Shown in pieces: positions 53,091 to 62,791 of a stretch of 64,000 nucleotides of DNA. Within the stretch, counting starts at the first letter, position 1. Each line of letters begins with the position of its first letter. The position numbers and the translations under genes are program-made. The notes beneath the pieces were generated by a model. The model did not search any database. It had not been told where the DNA came from and saw nothing but the letters and a program-made list of their open reading frames with translations. This stretch comes from Deltaproteobacteria bacterium (GTDB lineage: Bacteria > Desulfobacterota > DSM-4660 > Desulfatiglandales > Desulfatiglandaceae): the NCBI GenBank assembly GCA_021737785.1, contig JAIPDI010000017.1:1-64000 (forward strand), given 5' to 3'.

Positions 53091-53369
53091 ATGAACAAAT
53101 CGCAAATGATAGAAGCCTTGGCCAAAGAAGAGAAGTTGCCCCTGAAAAAGGCGGAAGAGGTGGTGAACACTGTCTTTGGAGAAATTGAAGCAGCCCTGGT
53201 CAGAGGTGAAAGGGTTGAAATCAGAGGACTCGGGAGTTTCAAAGTAAAAGAATACGGCGGGTACCAGGGCCGAAATCCCAAGACAGGGGAAATGATAAAG
53301 GTGGCCAGCAAGAAACTGCCTTTCTTTAAAGTGGGAAAAGAGCTTAAAGAGCGGGTAGACCTCCAGTAA
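53091..53369 (+). CDS. HU/IHF-family DNA-bending protein
   Basis: A 92-residue nucleoid protein with the family signature around G-F/L-G-S-F-K-V, R-N-P-K-T-G-E and the C-terminal K-L-P-F-F-K-V-G-K-E-L-K. The N-terminal helices carry M-I-E-A-L-A-K-E. It may be IHF-beta-like (cmk-rpsA-ihfB neighbourhood, here divergent) or HU; sequence alone does not decide. AAGGGGG lies just before the ATG at 53091. Confidence 0.9.
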   Translation: MNKSQMIEALAKEEKLPLKKAEEVVNTVFGEIEAALVRGERVEIRGLGSFKVKEYGGYQGRNPKTGEMIKVASKKLPFFKVGKELKERVDLQ

Positions 53370-53377
53370 GTAAGAAA

Positions 53378-53611
53378 CGGTGAGACCCTTGGTCGTGCTA
53401 GACGGGGAGTTAGCGGTGCCCTGTGACCCGAAATCCGCTCATGCGGGGTTGAAAATCCTCCAGGAGAACTCTGATACCACCTGCTCCTGTGTCGCATTCG
53501 GCGTTGACATGGACCTCACGTAACAGGCGCTTGCGAACCCCGTCAGGTCCGGAAGGAAGCAGCGGTAAGTGAGAATGCCTGTGTCGTGATGACCTCTATG
53601 TTATTTCACCG
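53378..53611 (+). ncRNA. ffs: Signal recognition particle RNA (large type)
   Basis: Domain IV is clear: GTCAGGTCCGGAAGGAAGCA (53548-53567) and CAGCGGTAAG, the M-domain binding hairpin. Upstream, GGTCGTGCTAGACGGGGAGT and GCGGTGCCCTGTG resemble the Alu-domain end of large bacterial SRP RNAs, and the termini CGGTGA (53378-53383) and TCACCG (53606-53611) pair. The size near 234 bases therefore suggests the large form rather than the 114-base 4.5S RNA. Ends are approximate. It lies just downstream of the HU/IHF gene. Confidence 0.85.
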
Positions 53612-53711
53612 TGCGGCACGGACGGATGGGTCATAGTTTGAATGAGGATGCACGGCCAAGGACTCTAAATCAGTGCATAAAGAGATTCCCCTCTGATGGG
53701 TCTGCTTCCCC

Positions 53712-54527
53712 ATGAACACCATGCCTGACCGACCCGGCCTGAGATGGATGGCGCAATCGGTTCCATATCTCAGATACTCCATCCTTTCCAGTTATCCGCA
53801 GCTCTCACATGCCGTATTTACCCGGCTCGGCGGGACGAGCCGCCCGCCATATGATCGTCTGAATACCAGTTATGATGTGGGAGATCTTTCATGTCATGTC
53901 GCTGCGAATCTTGACCTTATCAAGAGTACCCTCGGCGCCGGCCAGCTCACATACATGGAGCAGGTCCATGGGACCAGAATTCTCGTGATTCGCAGAGGGG
54001 ACGAAGTGGGCAGGAAGGAGATACCGGCAGCAGACGCCGTCATCACAAATGCCCCTGATCTTGCGGTCTTGGTAAAGCAGGCGGATTGCCAGGGGATTAT
54101 TCTTTTCGACCCTGACCGGAACGTCGTCGCCGTTATCCACTGCGGCTGGCGGGGAAATGTGGCAAATATTCTCAAAAAGGTTGCGGCACGGATGAGAATT
54201 GACTTCGGCTGTGAGGAATGCAACCTTCTGGCGTGCATTGGACCCTCCCTCGGTCCCTGTTGCGCCGAATTTGTGGATTATAAGACAATATTCCCGGACG
54301 ATTTTCAGGCATTCAGGGTCAAACCGGACTATTTTGATCTAAAAGCCATCAGCCGCTGGCAACTCCTAAACGCAGGGCTCAGGCAAGAGAACATTCAAAT
54401 CTCCGACATCTGCACACGCTGCCGTACCGACCTCTTCTACTCATACCGGGGGGAAGGGAGAACAGGACGCTTCGGGACCGTGGCGATGTTGAGGCAAGGA
54501 GAGGTGCGTCATGCAAACGTCCACTAA
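53712..54527 (+). CDS. pgeF: Laccase-domain polyphenol oxidase family protein (YfiH/PgeF)
   Basis: A 271-residue Cu/Zn-binding protein. Seen: A-D-C-Q-G-I, V-I-H-C-G-W-R-G-N and G-P-S-L-G-P-C-C-A-E-F, whose His/Cys residues form the metal site. PgeF edits peptidoglycan precursors in E. coli; relatives have purine-nucleoside phosphorylase activity. A second ATG three codons later is possible. Its last 17 bases overlap pyrG, which implies translational coupling. Confidence 0.85.
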   Translation: MNTMPDRPGLRWMAQSVPYLRYSILSSYPQLSHAVFTRLGGTSRPPYDRLNTSYDVGDLSCHVAANLDLIKSTLGAGQLTYMEQVHGTRILVIRRGDEVGRKEIPAADAVITNAPDLAVLVKQADCQGIILFDPDRNVVAVIHCGWRGNVANILKKVAARMRIDFGCEECNLLACIGPSLGPCCAEFVDYKTIFPDDFQAFRVKPDYFDLKAISRWQLLNAGLRQENIQISDICTRCRTDLFYSYRGEGRTGRFGTVAMLRQGEVRHANVH

Positions 54528-56127
54528 ATATATTTCGGTCACAGGCGGCGTCCTTTCAGGCCTTGGCAAAGGGATCGCCGCCGCCTCTATCGGACACCTT
54601 CTTTCCTCAAAATTGAAGATCATACCCATTAAGTGTGACGGCTATCTCAATGTAGACCCGGGGACCATGAATCCGTTTGAGCACGGAGAGGTTTTTGTCC
54701 TGGATGACGGAGGAGAGGTCGACATGGATTTCGGTCACTATGAAAGGTTCCTGGGGGTCACGTGCAAATCCAATTGGAACCTGACCATGGGCAAGGTCTT
54801 CGACACTGTGAGAAAAAAGGAGCGAAGGGGAGATTACCTTGGAAAAACGGTCCAGTACATCCCCCATGTGACCGATGTCATAAAAAATCACATCTTCGAG
54901 GTGGTGAGGGATGAAAAACCGGATCTTGTTATCATAGAGATCGGCGGAACTGTAGGCGATATTGAAAATGAACTCTTTCTGGAAGCCATGCGCCAGATGA
55001 AAGAAGATGTGGGGAGGGAGAATATCATTTACATCCATCTCACCTACGTGCCGATTCCCTACGGGGTCAACGAACAAAAATCCAAACCCACCCAGCAGAG
55101 CGTCAATCTTCTAAAACAGCGCGGAATCTTTCCCGACATCATCATCGGCAGGTGCCCCGACTTTCTCACCAAGGAAATCAAGGCCAAGATCGCCAGTTTC
55201 TGCGATGTCAACCCCGAGGCGGTCATCACCGGCCTGGACGTGGAGGATATCTACGAAATCCCCATTATTTTTGAGCATGAAGGTCTCCCCGAGATTATCC
55301 ACAAAAAACTCAACATTTACAGCCCACCCGATTTGAGGCGGTGGAAGAACCTGGTGGATAATCTCAAAAACCCAGACAGGAACATTACCATTGCCATGTG
55401 TGGGAAATACACCCGGCTGGAAGACTCCTATGCCTCCATCATCGAGTCATTCAACCATTGTTCCGCCCATTTCCGGTGCAAGATAGATCTCAAGTGGGTC
55501 GACACCACAGACCTGAAAGACGCCTCATTTCTGGAGGCCTTAGATGGCCTTGTTATCCCCGGCGGGTTCGGGTCAAGGGGAACCGAGGGTAAAATTGAAG
55601 CGATCCGTCTGGCCAGGGAGCAAGACATCCCCTTTCTAGGCCTCTGTTTGGGGCTCCAGTTGGCGGTAATCGAGTTTGCCAGGAATGTCTGCGGTCTGGC
55701 AGGCGCCAATTCTACGGAAATAGCGCCGGATAGCCCCCAACCCATCATCGATATCCTTCCTGAACAAAAAGAGGTCACAGACAAAGGCGGGACCATGCGG
55801 CTCGGGGCCTATCCGGCAATGCTAAAAGAAGGAACCCTGGTTCATTCCCTGTATGGCAAGACTGAGGTATCGGAGAGACATCGGCACCGTTATGAGGTCA
55901 ACCCGGACTACCATGGAATTCTGCAGGAAAACGGGATGGTCCTGTCCGGCATGTCCCTGGACGGCAGGCTGGTCGAATTTATTGAATTGCCCCAATTGGC
56001 ATTTTTTGTCGCTACCCAGGCGCATCCGGAACTCAAATCCAGAATGGAAAGGCCGGCCCCTCTCTTTTATGGATTTGTCCGGGCATGTCTTGACAAGGCG
56101 GGGGCGGCGTCCCAGTTGGAAAGATAG
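54511..56127 (+). CDS. pyrG: CTP synthase
   Basis: A 538-residue enzyme converting UTP to CTP with glutamine. The synthase domain begins I-S-V-T-G-G-V-L-S-G-L-G-K-G-I; the C-terminal class I glutaminase has P-G-G-F-G-S-R-G and the nucleophile in L-G-L-C-L-G-L-Q, with His/Glu in A-H-P-E-L. It starts inside pgeF and ends inside the converging PBP gene (61-base overlap). Confidence 0.96.
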   Translation: MQTSTKYISVTGGVLSGLGKGIAAASIGHLLSSKLKIIPIKCDGYLNVDPGTMNPFEHGEVFVLDDGGEVDMDFGHYERFLGVTCKSNWNLTMGKVFDTVRKKERRGDYLGKTVQYIPHVTDVIKNHIFEVVRDEKPDLVIIEIGGTVGDIENELFLEAMRQMKEDVGRENIIYIHLTYVPIPYGVNEQKSKPTQQSVNLLKQRGIFPDIIIGRCPDFLTKEIKAKIASFCDVNPEAVITGLDVEDIYEIPIIFEHEGLPEIIHKKLNIYSPPDLRRWKNLVDNLKNPDRNITIAMCGKYTRLEDSYASIIESFNHCSAHFRCKIDLKWVDTTDLKDASFLEALDGLVIPGGFGSRGTEGKIEAIRLAREQDIPFLGLCLGLQLAVIEFARNVCGLAGANSTEIAPDSPQPIIDILPEQKEVTDKGGTMRLGAYPAMLKEGTLVHSLYGKTEVSERHRHRYEVNPDYHGILQENGMVLSGMSLDGRLVEFIELPQLAFFVATQAHPELKSRMERPAPLFYGFVRACLDKAGAASQLER

Positions 56128-57434
56128 TAGTTCATGATGATCCGGCCGAGTTCCCCGGCCCTGATCCCCAGTTTTTCACCATGTACGCCCATGACTGCCA
56201 CACATACCTTCCTGGCACCATCGGAAGAGATGGCATAGGCGGTCAGCCAGTCATATTTAAAGCGTCCGGTCCGGTCATTGATGGTGCCGGTCTTTGCGCC
56301 CAGTTCCAGGTCCCTGAAGGCCTTTTTTATCCGTAATCGACGAAAAGAACGCCTGCACGTCCCATGAGTGACGGTCTCCCGCATCAGAATCCTGAGATCT
56401 CCGGCGGTTTCCCTGGTGATGGAAGTTGCCATTCTGGACGGTCTGCCCGTATATAGGATCTCGCCGTCCTCCCGCAGGACCCTCTTGACCAGCAAGGGCC
56501 TCATCATGACCCCATTGTTGGCAACTGCGGATGCCAGAAGGACCGCGTGAAGGGGTGATATCATAGTCCTCTTGTTAAAACCGGTGGCGATTTCCGCCAG
56601 GCCGAAATCATCCTCCGGCACATCGACGATGCTCCTGCCCACCGGAAGATCAAATGGAATCGATCGATTGAAGAAAAATTTTTCAGCCGAATCGCTCATA
56701 ACCTGTTGGCCGAGATCGTATATCCCCAGTTTCCCGAAAACAGGATTAATAGAAGAACCAAATGCCTCCTTGAAGCTCATTTCAGTGGTATATCGTCCTC
56801 TCGCCTGTTTCAACTGACGTTTATAGAGGGTATACTTGCGCCCATCGAAATAGACCTTACGATCCGGAGTAAACCCTGCGCATTCCAGGGCTGCAGCCGC
56901 AGCCACGATTTTGAAAAGGCTGGCGGCCGGAAAGTCCGCTTTGAGACAGAGTCCCTCGCCATTCCCCGTTGCGTCATAATCGGCCATGGCAAGAATCCGG
57001 CCGTCCTCGGGTCGCAGTACCACCACAGCCGCCTTTACAGTGTGTGATTTTTCAAGGAGTTCGGAAATGTAGTATTGCAGGTTCGGATCTATGGACGATT
57101 CCACGATGAGGGATTCACCCGCTCTTTCGAGGACGATCCGGTCGCTCAAATGTGCAGGATTCAGCTTCAGGTCCGCCAACTCGAGGGTAACAGGCTCTTG
57201 TGGCAAGGATTTGACCGGTGTGTTTTCTACCGCCGAAGAGAGGATCCCCGCCTCGCCCTTCTGATCGGTAAGCGATGGAATCACGAAAAAGTAAAAAAAG
57301 AGGCCTGCCAAGAAAATCCCCGAACAAAGGATAATCAGCGGTGCCCGGTGAATGGCCCTCCTCGACGGACGGGTCTTCTGTGAGATCTTGGTGTGTTCCC
57401 GCCAGCCGGAAGAATAGGGGTGATTTGTGCTCAT
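56067..57434 (-). CDS. Penicillin-binding protein transpeptidase
   Basis: A 455-residue membrane-anchored D,D-transpeptidase-like protein: one TM (about 32-53), a short periplasmic linker and a transpeptidase domain with S-L-F-K (Ser172 to Lys175), S-I-N (S-x-N) and K-T-G-T. There is no glycosyltransferase domain and no long class B N-terminal domain, so it is smaller than FtsI or PBP2; it may be a specialised or carboxypeptidase-like enzyme. Its last 61 bases overlap the 3' end of pyrG in antisense. Confidence 0.88.
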   Translation of the reverse strand: MSTNHPYSSGWREHTKISQKTRPSRRAIHRAPLIILCSGIFLAGLFFYFFVIPSLTDQKGEAGILSSAVENTPVKSLPQEPVTLELADLKLNPAHLSDRIVLERAGESLIVESSIDPNLQYYISELLEKSHTVKAAVVVLRPEDGRILAMADYDATGNGEGLCLKADFPAASLFKIVAAAAALECAGFTPDRKVYFDGRKYTLYKRQLKQARGRYTTEMSFKEAFGSSINPVFGKLGIYDLGQQVMSDSAEKFFFNRSIPFDLPVGRSIVDVPEDDFGLAEIATGFNKRTMISPLHAVLLASAVANNGVMMRPLLVKRVLREDGEILYTGRPSRMATSITRETAGDLRILMRETVTHGTCRRSFRRLRIKKAFRDLELGAKTGTINDRTGRFKYDWLTAYAISSDGARKVCVAVMGVHGEKLGIRAGELGRIIMNYYLSNWDAAPALSRHARTNP

Positions 57435-57633
57435 GTGAAACTTGAGGTTCAGGTTAAAGCGTTCAGGGGTTCTGGTCTATTCGAGATACTACTTTTGGAT
57501 GTTGGAGTTGGGGTTTATGCTTTAGCATGGCGTCGGGTTTCTTCCTCATGCAAACTGGTCTGCCCGCCCCGCGGAGGTTCAGATGGGGACAGCCCACAAG
57601 CCGGGAGACTCTTGCTGGGAGGTAATAGGACGC

Positions 57634-59361
<1,728 letters not shown>

Positions 59362-60759
59362 ATGAAATATCCGACATCAAAAAACAGGTCCAATATCTTC
59401 TGGGACTTTTTCGCTTCGGTCAAGTTGGCGATCGTACTCCTGATCGTCCTGGCCATTGTGTCTATCCTGGGAACACTGATCCCTCAGCAACAGGGAGCCG
59501 CCCAATTCGCCGGTCGCCTAAGCCCGGGTACGCTTAGGTTCTTTACGGCTCTCGACCTGTTCGACGTGTACCACTCCATATGGTTCAGGGTCCTTTTGGG
59601 GGTCATTACCCTCAATCTGATTATCTGTTCTCTTGACAGGTGGCCCGCTACATGGAAGCGATTTACTGCCCTTCCGAAACCCGACCGGGAAAAACCTTTT
59701 GAGGGGTTGCCGCCCGAGCGATCCTCTCTTACAGACGAGGCCCCGAAAGAAGCAGCAGAGCGGATCGGCCGATTGCTCCAATCCCGCTACAAAAAAATAA
59801 GGGAAAAGGAGGTGGAGGGGAATCGGTTTTTTTATGCAGAAAAAGGAGGGCTTTCCCTTTTCGGCGTTTATTTCGTTCATGTGAGCATACTCCTTATCCT
59901 TGTGGGCGGGATGGTGGGCTCCTTTTTCGGCTTTGAGGCCTATGTCAATATCCCGGAGGGCGAACAGACAGACACGGTCATGCTCCGGAAGGGAATGAGA
60001 CCCCTAAAACTGGACTTCAGCGTACGCTGCGACCGGTTCCTGCTGGATTTCTATAAAAACGGCGCACCCAAGGAATACCGCTCCGATCTCAGCTTTCTTG
60101 TCAACGGAAAAGAGATCGAAAAACGTGGTGTCCTGGTGAACCATCCCGTGGAATTCATGGGAGTTACCTTTTATCAGTCGAGTTACGGCACCACGCCGGG
60201 CAGGACGGTTGATCTGAGAATATCCGGTCCGGGGGACTCAGAGACCGCCATGGAGGTGGAATCCGGAACGACGGTTAAACTCCCCGGCGGCGAAGGGGCC
60301 TTCAGGGTGGCGGACGCGAGGGGAGATATCATGAATATGGGGCCTGCCATCCTCATTTCGGTCCAGCCCGCCGGCGAGACCGACACCAGGGACTTCTGGG
60401 TGTTCAAGAACCGGGAGGAGGTCCTCAGCAGGCTTCCCGAGCCGATGCGCCGGTCCCCCAAATTCGATCCTACCGCCTTCCCGCCGTATACCTTTTTCCT
60501 TGAAGATATGGGAACCCGGTATTACACCGGGCTTCAGGTCAACAGAGATCCCGGAGTCCCCATCGTCTGGGGGGGGTGTTTTTTTATGGTCTTGGGTCTT
60601 TTTTTCACTTTTTTCACCTCCCACCGCAGAATATGGATCCGGATATTGGGTGCAGTACCAGAGGCCAGGATCGAGGTTGCGGGGACATCCAATAAAAATC
60701 CGGTGGGTCTCGAGAGGGAACTGGAACATCTGATGGGGGATATACGTAAGATTGATTAA
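59362..60759 (+). CDS. resB: Cytochrome c biogenesis protein ResB
   Basis: A 465-residue membrane protein of system II cytochrome c maturation. Three N-terminal TMs (about 15-40, 70-90, 165-190), a large periplasmic domain (about 195-425) and a final TM (about 410-430). Family features: S-V-K-L-A-I-V-L-L-I, G-T-L-I-P-Q-Q, and V-N-H-P-V-E-F-M-G-V-T-F-Y-Q-S-S-Y-G. It works with CcsB, encoded next, to deliver and attach haem to apocytochromes. Confidence 0.93.
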   Translation: MKYPTSKNRSNIFWDFFASVKLAIVLLIVLAIVSILGTLIPQQQGAAQFAGRLSPGTLRFFTALDLFDVYHSIWFRVLLGVITLNLIICSLDRWPATWKRFTALPKPDREKPFEGLPPERSSLTDEAPKEAAERIGRLLQSRYKKIREKEVEGNRFFYAEKGGLSLFGVYFVHVSILLILVGGMVGSFFGFEAYVNIPEGEQTDTVMLRKGMRPLKLDFSVRCDRFLLDFYKNGAPKEYRSDLSFLVNGKEIEKRGVLVNHPVEFMGVTFYQSSYGTTPGRTVDLRISGPGDSETAMEVESGTTVKLPGGEGAFRVADARGDIMNMGPAILISVQPAGETDTRDFWVFKNREEVLSRLPEPMRRSPKFDPTAFPPYTFFLEDMGTRYYTGLQVNRDPGVPIVWGGCFFMVLGLFFTFFTSHRRIWIRILGAVPEARIEVAGTSNKNPVGLERELEHLMGDIRKID

Positions 60760-60898
60760 TGGAGGATCGGCTATTGAGACCACTTGCGGACCGTAAGGAT
60801 CACCATTAAGGCAGAGGTTTTGACCTCTAACCGGGAACCGGCATCCGGTATCCATTCCGAACCGCGGATCATACACTCCACCAAAAGGGCGGAAAATC

Positions 60899-61738
60899 AT
60901 GTTAGATTCCATCATCCTAAGCTATACAACGTTTGTCTATTTCGCTGCGTTTATGCTCTACCTCCTCGGCATGGTCATGAACCGGGCGCTTCTTGCCAAA
61001 CTGGGCACCTTCGCGTCCCTCCTCGGGCTTACCGCCCAGACCGCGGCCATCATTCTCAGGTGGGTGACATCCTATAAGATGGGTATCGGTCATGCACCTT
61101 TTTCCAATCTCTATGAATCCCTGATCTTCTTTGCCTGGACCCTCATGTTTCTCTATATGATCGTGGAATGGCGGACCAAAAACAGGACCTTCGGCACCTT
61201 TGTCACGCCGCTGGCATTCCTGGCCATGGCCTATGCCTCCTTTTCCCCCGGTATCAGCAGCCATATCCAGCCGCTGATCCCCGCGCTCAAGAGCAACTGG
61301 CTCATCAGTCATGTAATCACCTGCTTTTTCGGCTATGCTGCATTCGGCGTTTCTTTCGGTCTCAGCATCATGTATCTGATGAAGCGGCTGGACGCGCCGG
61401 AGAGGAAAAATATCTTCCTGAAACTGATCCCCTCACAGGGGATCCTTGACGATCTCAATTACCAGATGATTGTCATAGGGTTCCTGATGTTGACCCTCGG
61501 CATTATCACAGGATCCGTCTGGGCGCATTCCGCATGGGGAAGCTACTGGAGCTGGGACCCGAAAGAGACATGGTCTCTCATTACCTGGCTCATCTATGCC
61601 GCGGTGATTCATTCACGGATGGTAAGGGGTTGGAAGGGGAAAAGAATTGCCATCCTCTCCATGGTCGGGTTTTTCTGCGTCTTATTCACCTATTTCGGCG
61701 TCAACTATCTCGCCGGTCTCCACAGCTATGCGAAGTAA
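60899..61738 (+). CDS. ccsB: Cytochrome c biogenesis protein CcsB (ResC)
   Basis: A 279-residue membrane protein with about eight TMs and the haem-handling W-G-S-Y-W-S-W-D-P-K-E-T-W-S motif (WWD domain). It exports haem and joins it to CXXCH cytochromes together with ResB. It lies 139 bases after resB. System II in one cell fits an organism with many multihaem cytochromes. Confidence 0.93.
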   Translation: MLDSIILSYTTFVYFAAFMLYLLGMVMNRALLAKLGTFASLLGLTAQTAAIILRWVTSYKMGIGHAPFSNLYESLIFFAWTLMFLYMIVEWRTKNRTFGTFVTPLAFLAMAYASFSPGISSHIQPLIPALKSNWLISHVITCFFGYAAFGVSFGLSIMYLMKRLDAPERKNIFLKLIPSQGILDDLNYQMIVIGFLMLTLGIITGSVWAHSAWGSYWSWDPKETWSLITWLIYAAVIHSRMVRGWKGKRIAILSMVGFFCVLFTYFGVNYLAGLHSYAK

Positions 61739-61867
61739 CGCCCAGGTGAGAAACCGGGTTCTGGATATTTGGAACTCGTCGGATGACCGGAGGCTGGAGA
61801 CGGGGGATGCCATGTTCCCGATCTCTGATCTCCCACATCCGAGTTCTGTCATCCGACCGCCGTTTCC

Positions 61868-62689
61868 CTACGGTGTAGGATACCTCGCAAATCGTGAAAA
61901 TGCCTCGGCATACGCTTTTCCGCCCACCCGATAGGTGTCATTATGACCCGCTCCCGGAATCGGGTAAAAACTCTTGGGATCCGGTGACGCCTCATACAAT
62001 ATTCGGCCCATCGAAAAGGGGACAATCTCATCCTTTTCTCCGTGGATGATAAATTTGGGGGCATGGATTGCCTTGATTTTCTCAATATTATTGTAGTTGA
62101 CGGGTAAGACGGGCGAGACGAGCTGAAAAAGAAACATCTGTCTCGCCATGTCCCTGGTGGAGGTAAAGGCGTTCTCGATGATAAGCGCCCTGACCTCCCT
62201 TCTCATGGCAATTTCAATGGCCGCTGCAGCCCCGAGGGAGCGGCCGAAGGGGATGATGCGGTCCGGCGGGAGCTTCCTGCGCGAGACCAGGTAATCATAC
62301 GCTGCCAGGCCATCCTGGTAAATGCCCTTCTCCGAAGGACTTCCCTTGCTCCGGCCGTATCCCCGGTAGTCATAGATAAAAACCTGGAGATCCTGATCCA
62401 GCAGCACCTTTACATTCTCAAGTCGATGGGAGATGTTGCCTGCGTTTCCGTGGCAAAAGAGGATGACCGGGGCCCTGTTGTCTAAAGGGAAAAACCATCC
62501 GTGAAGCCGGGTGCCGTCCGCGGCCTCAAACGACACATCTTCAGCGATTAGTCCCCAGTCTGCAGGGGCCGCGTCAAGAGAACGCTCCGGGAAAAAAATA
62601 AAGAAGTTTTCAATCCTGGAATACCCCAGATAAGATAAAAGACCCAATAAGACCACCAGAAGGATGAGACCGGACCTGCCTCTAGACAT
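61868..62689 (-). CDS. Alpha/beta hydrolase (YfhR/BEM46-like)
   Basis: A 273-residue membrane-anchored serine hydrolase: one N-terminal TM (about 7-24), oxyanion-region F-C-H-G-N-A-G-N, nucleophile elbow G-R-S-L-G-A-A, acid H-G-E-K-D-E-I-V-P and His G-A-G-H-N-D. Substrate unknown. It stands alone, converging on ccsB and divided from the RACo-like gene by 102 bases. Confidence 0.88.
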   Translation of the reverse strand: MSRGRSGLILLVVLLGLLSYLGYSRIENFFIFFPERSLDAAPADWGLIAEDVSFEAADGTRLHGWFFPLDNRAPVILFCHGNAGNISHRLENVKVLLDQDLQVFIYDYRGYGRSKGSPSEKGIYQDGLAAYDYLVSRRKLPPDRIIPFGRSLGAAAAIEIAMRREVRALIIENAFTSTRDMARQMFLFQLVSPVLPVNYNNIEKIKAIHAPKFIIHGEKDEIVPFSMGRILYEASPDPKSFYPIPGAGHNDTYRVGGKAYAEAFSRFARYPTP

Positions 62690-62791
62690 AATAACGATAG
62701 GGGTTCATTTTGGCTTTCCGATAATAGGATCGCAAATACTCGGCCAAATTTCAATGACAAGAGTATTGCAATCCAGGCAGCTTCTTTTTTA

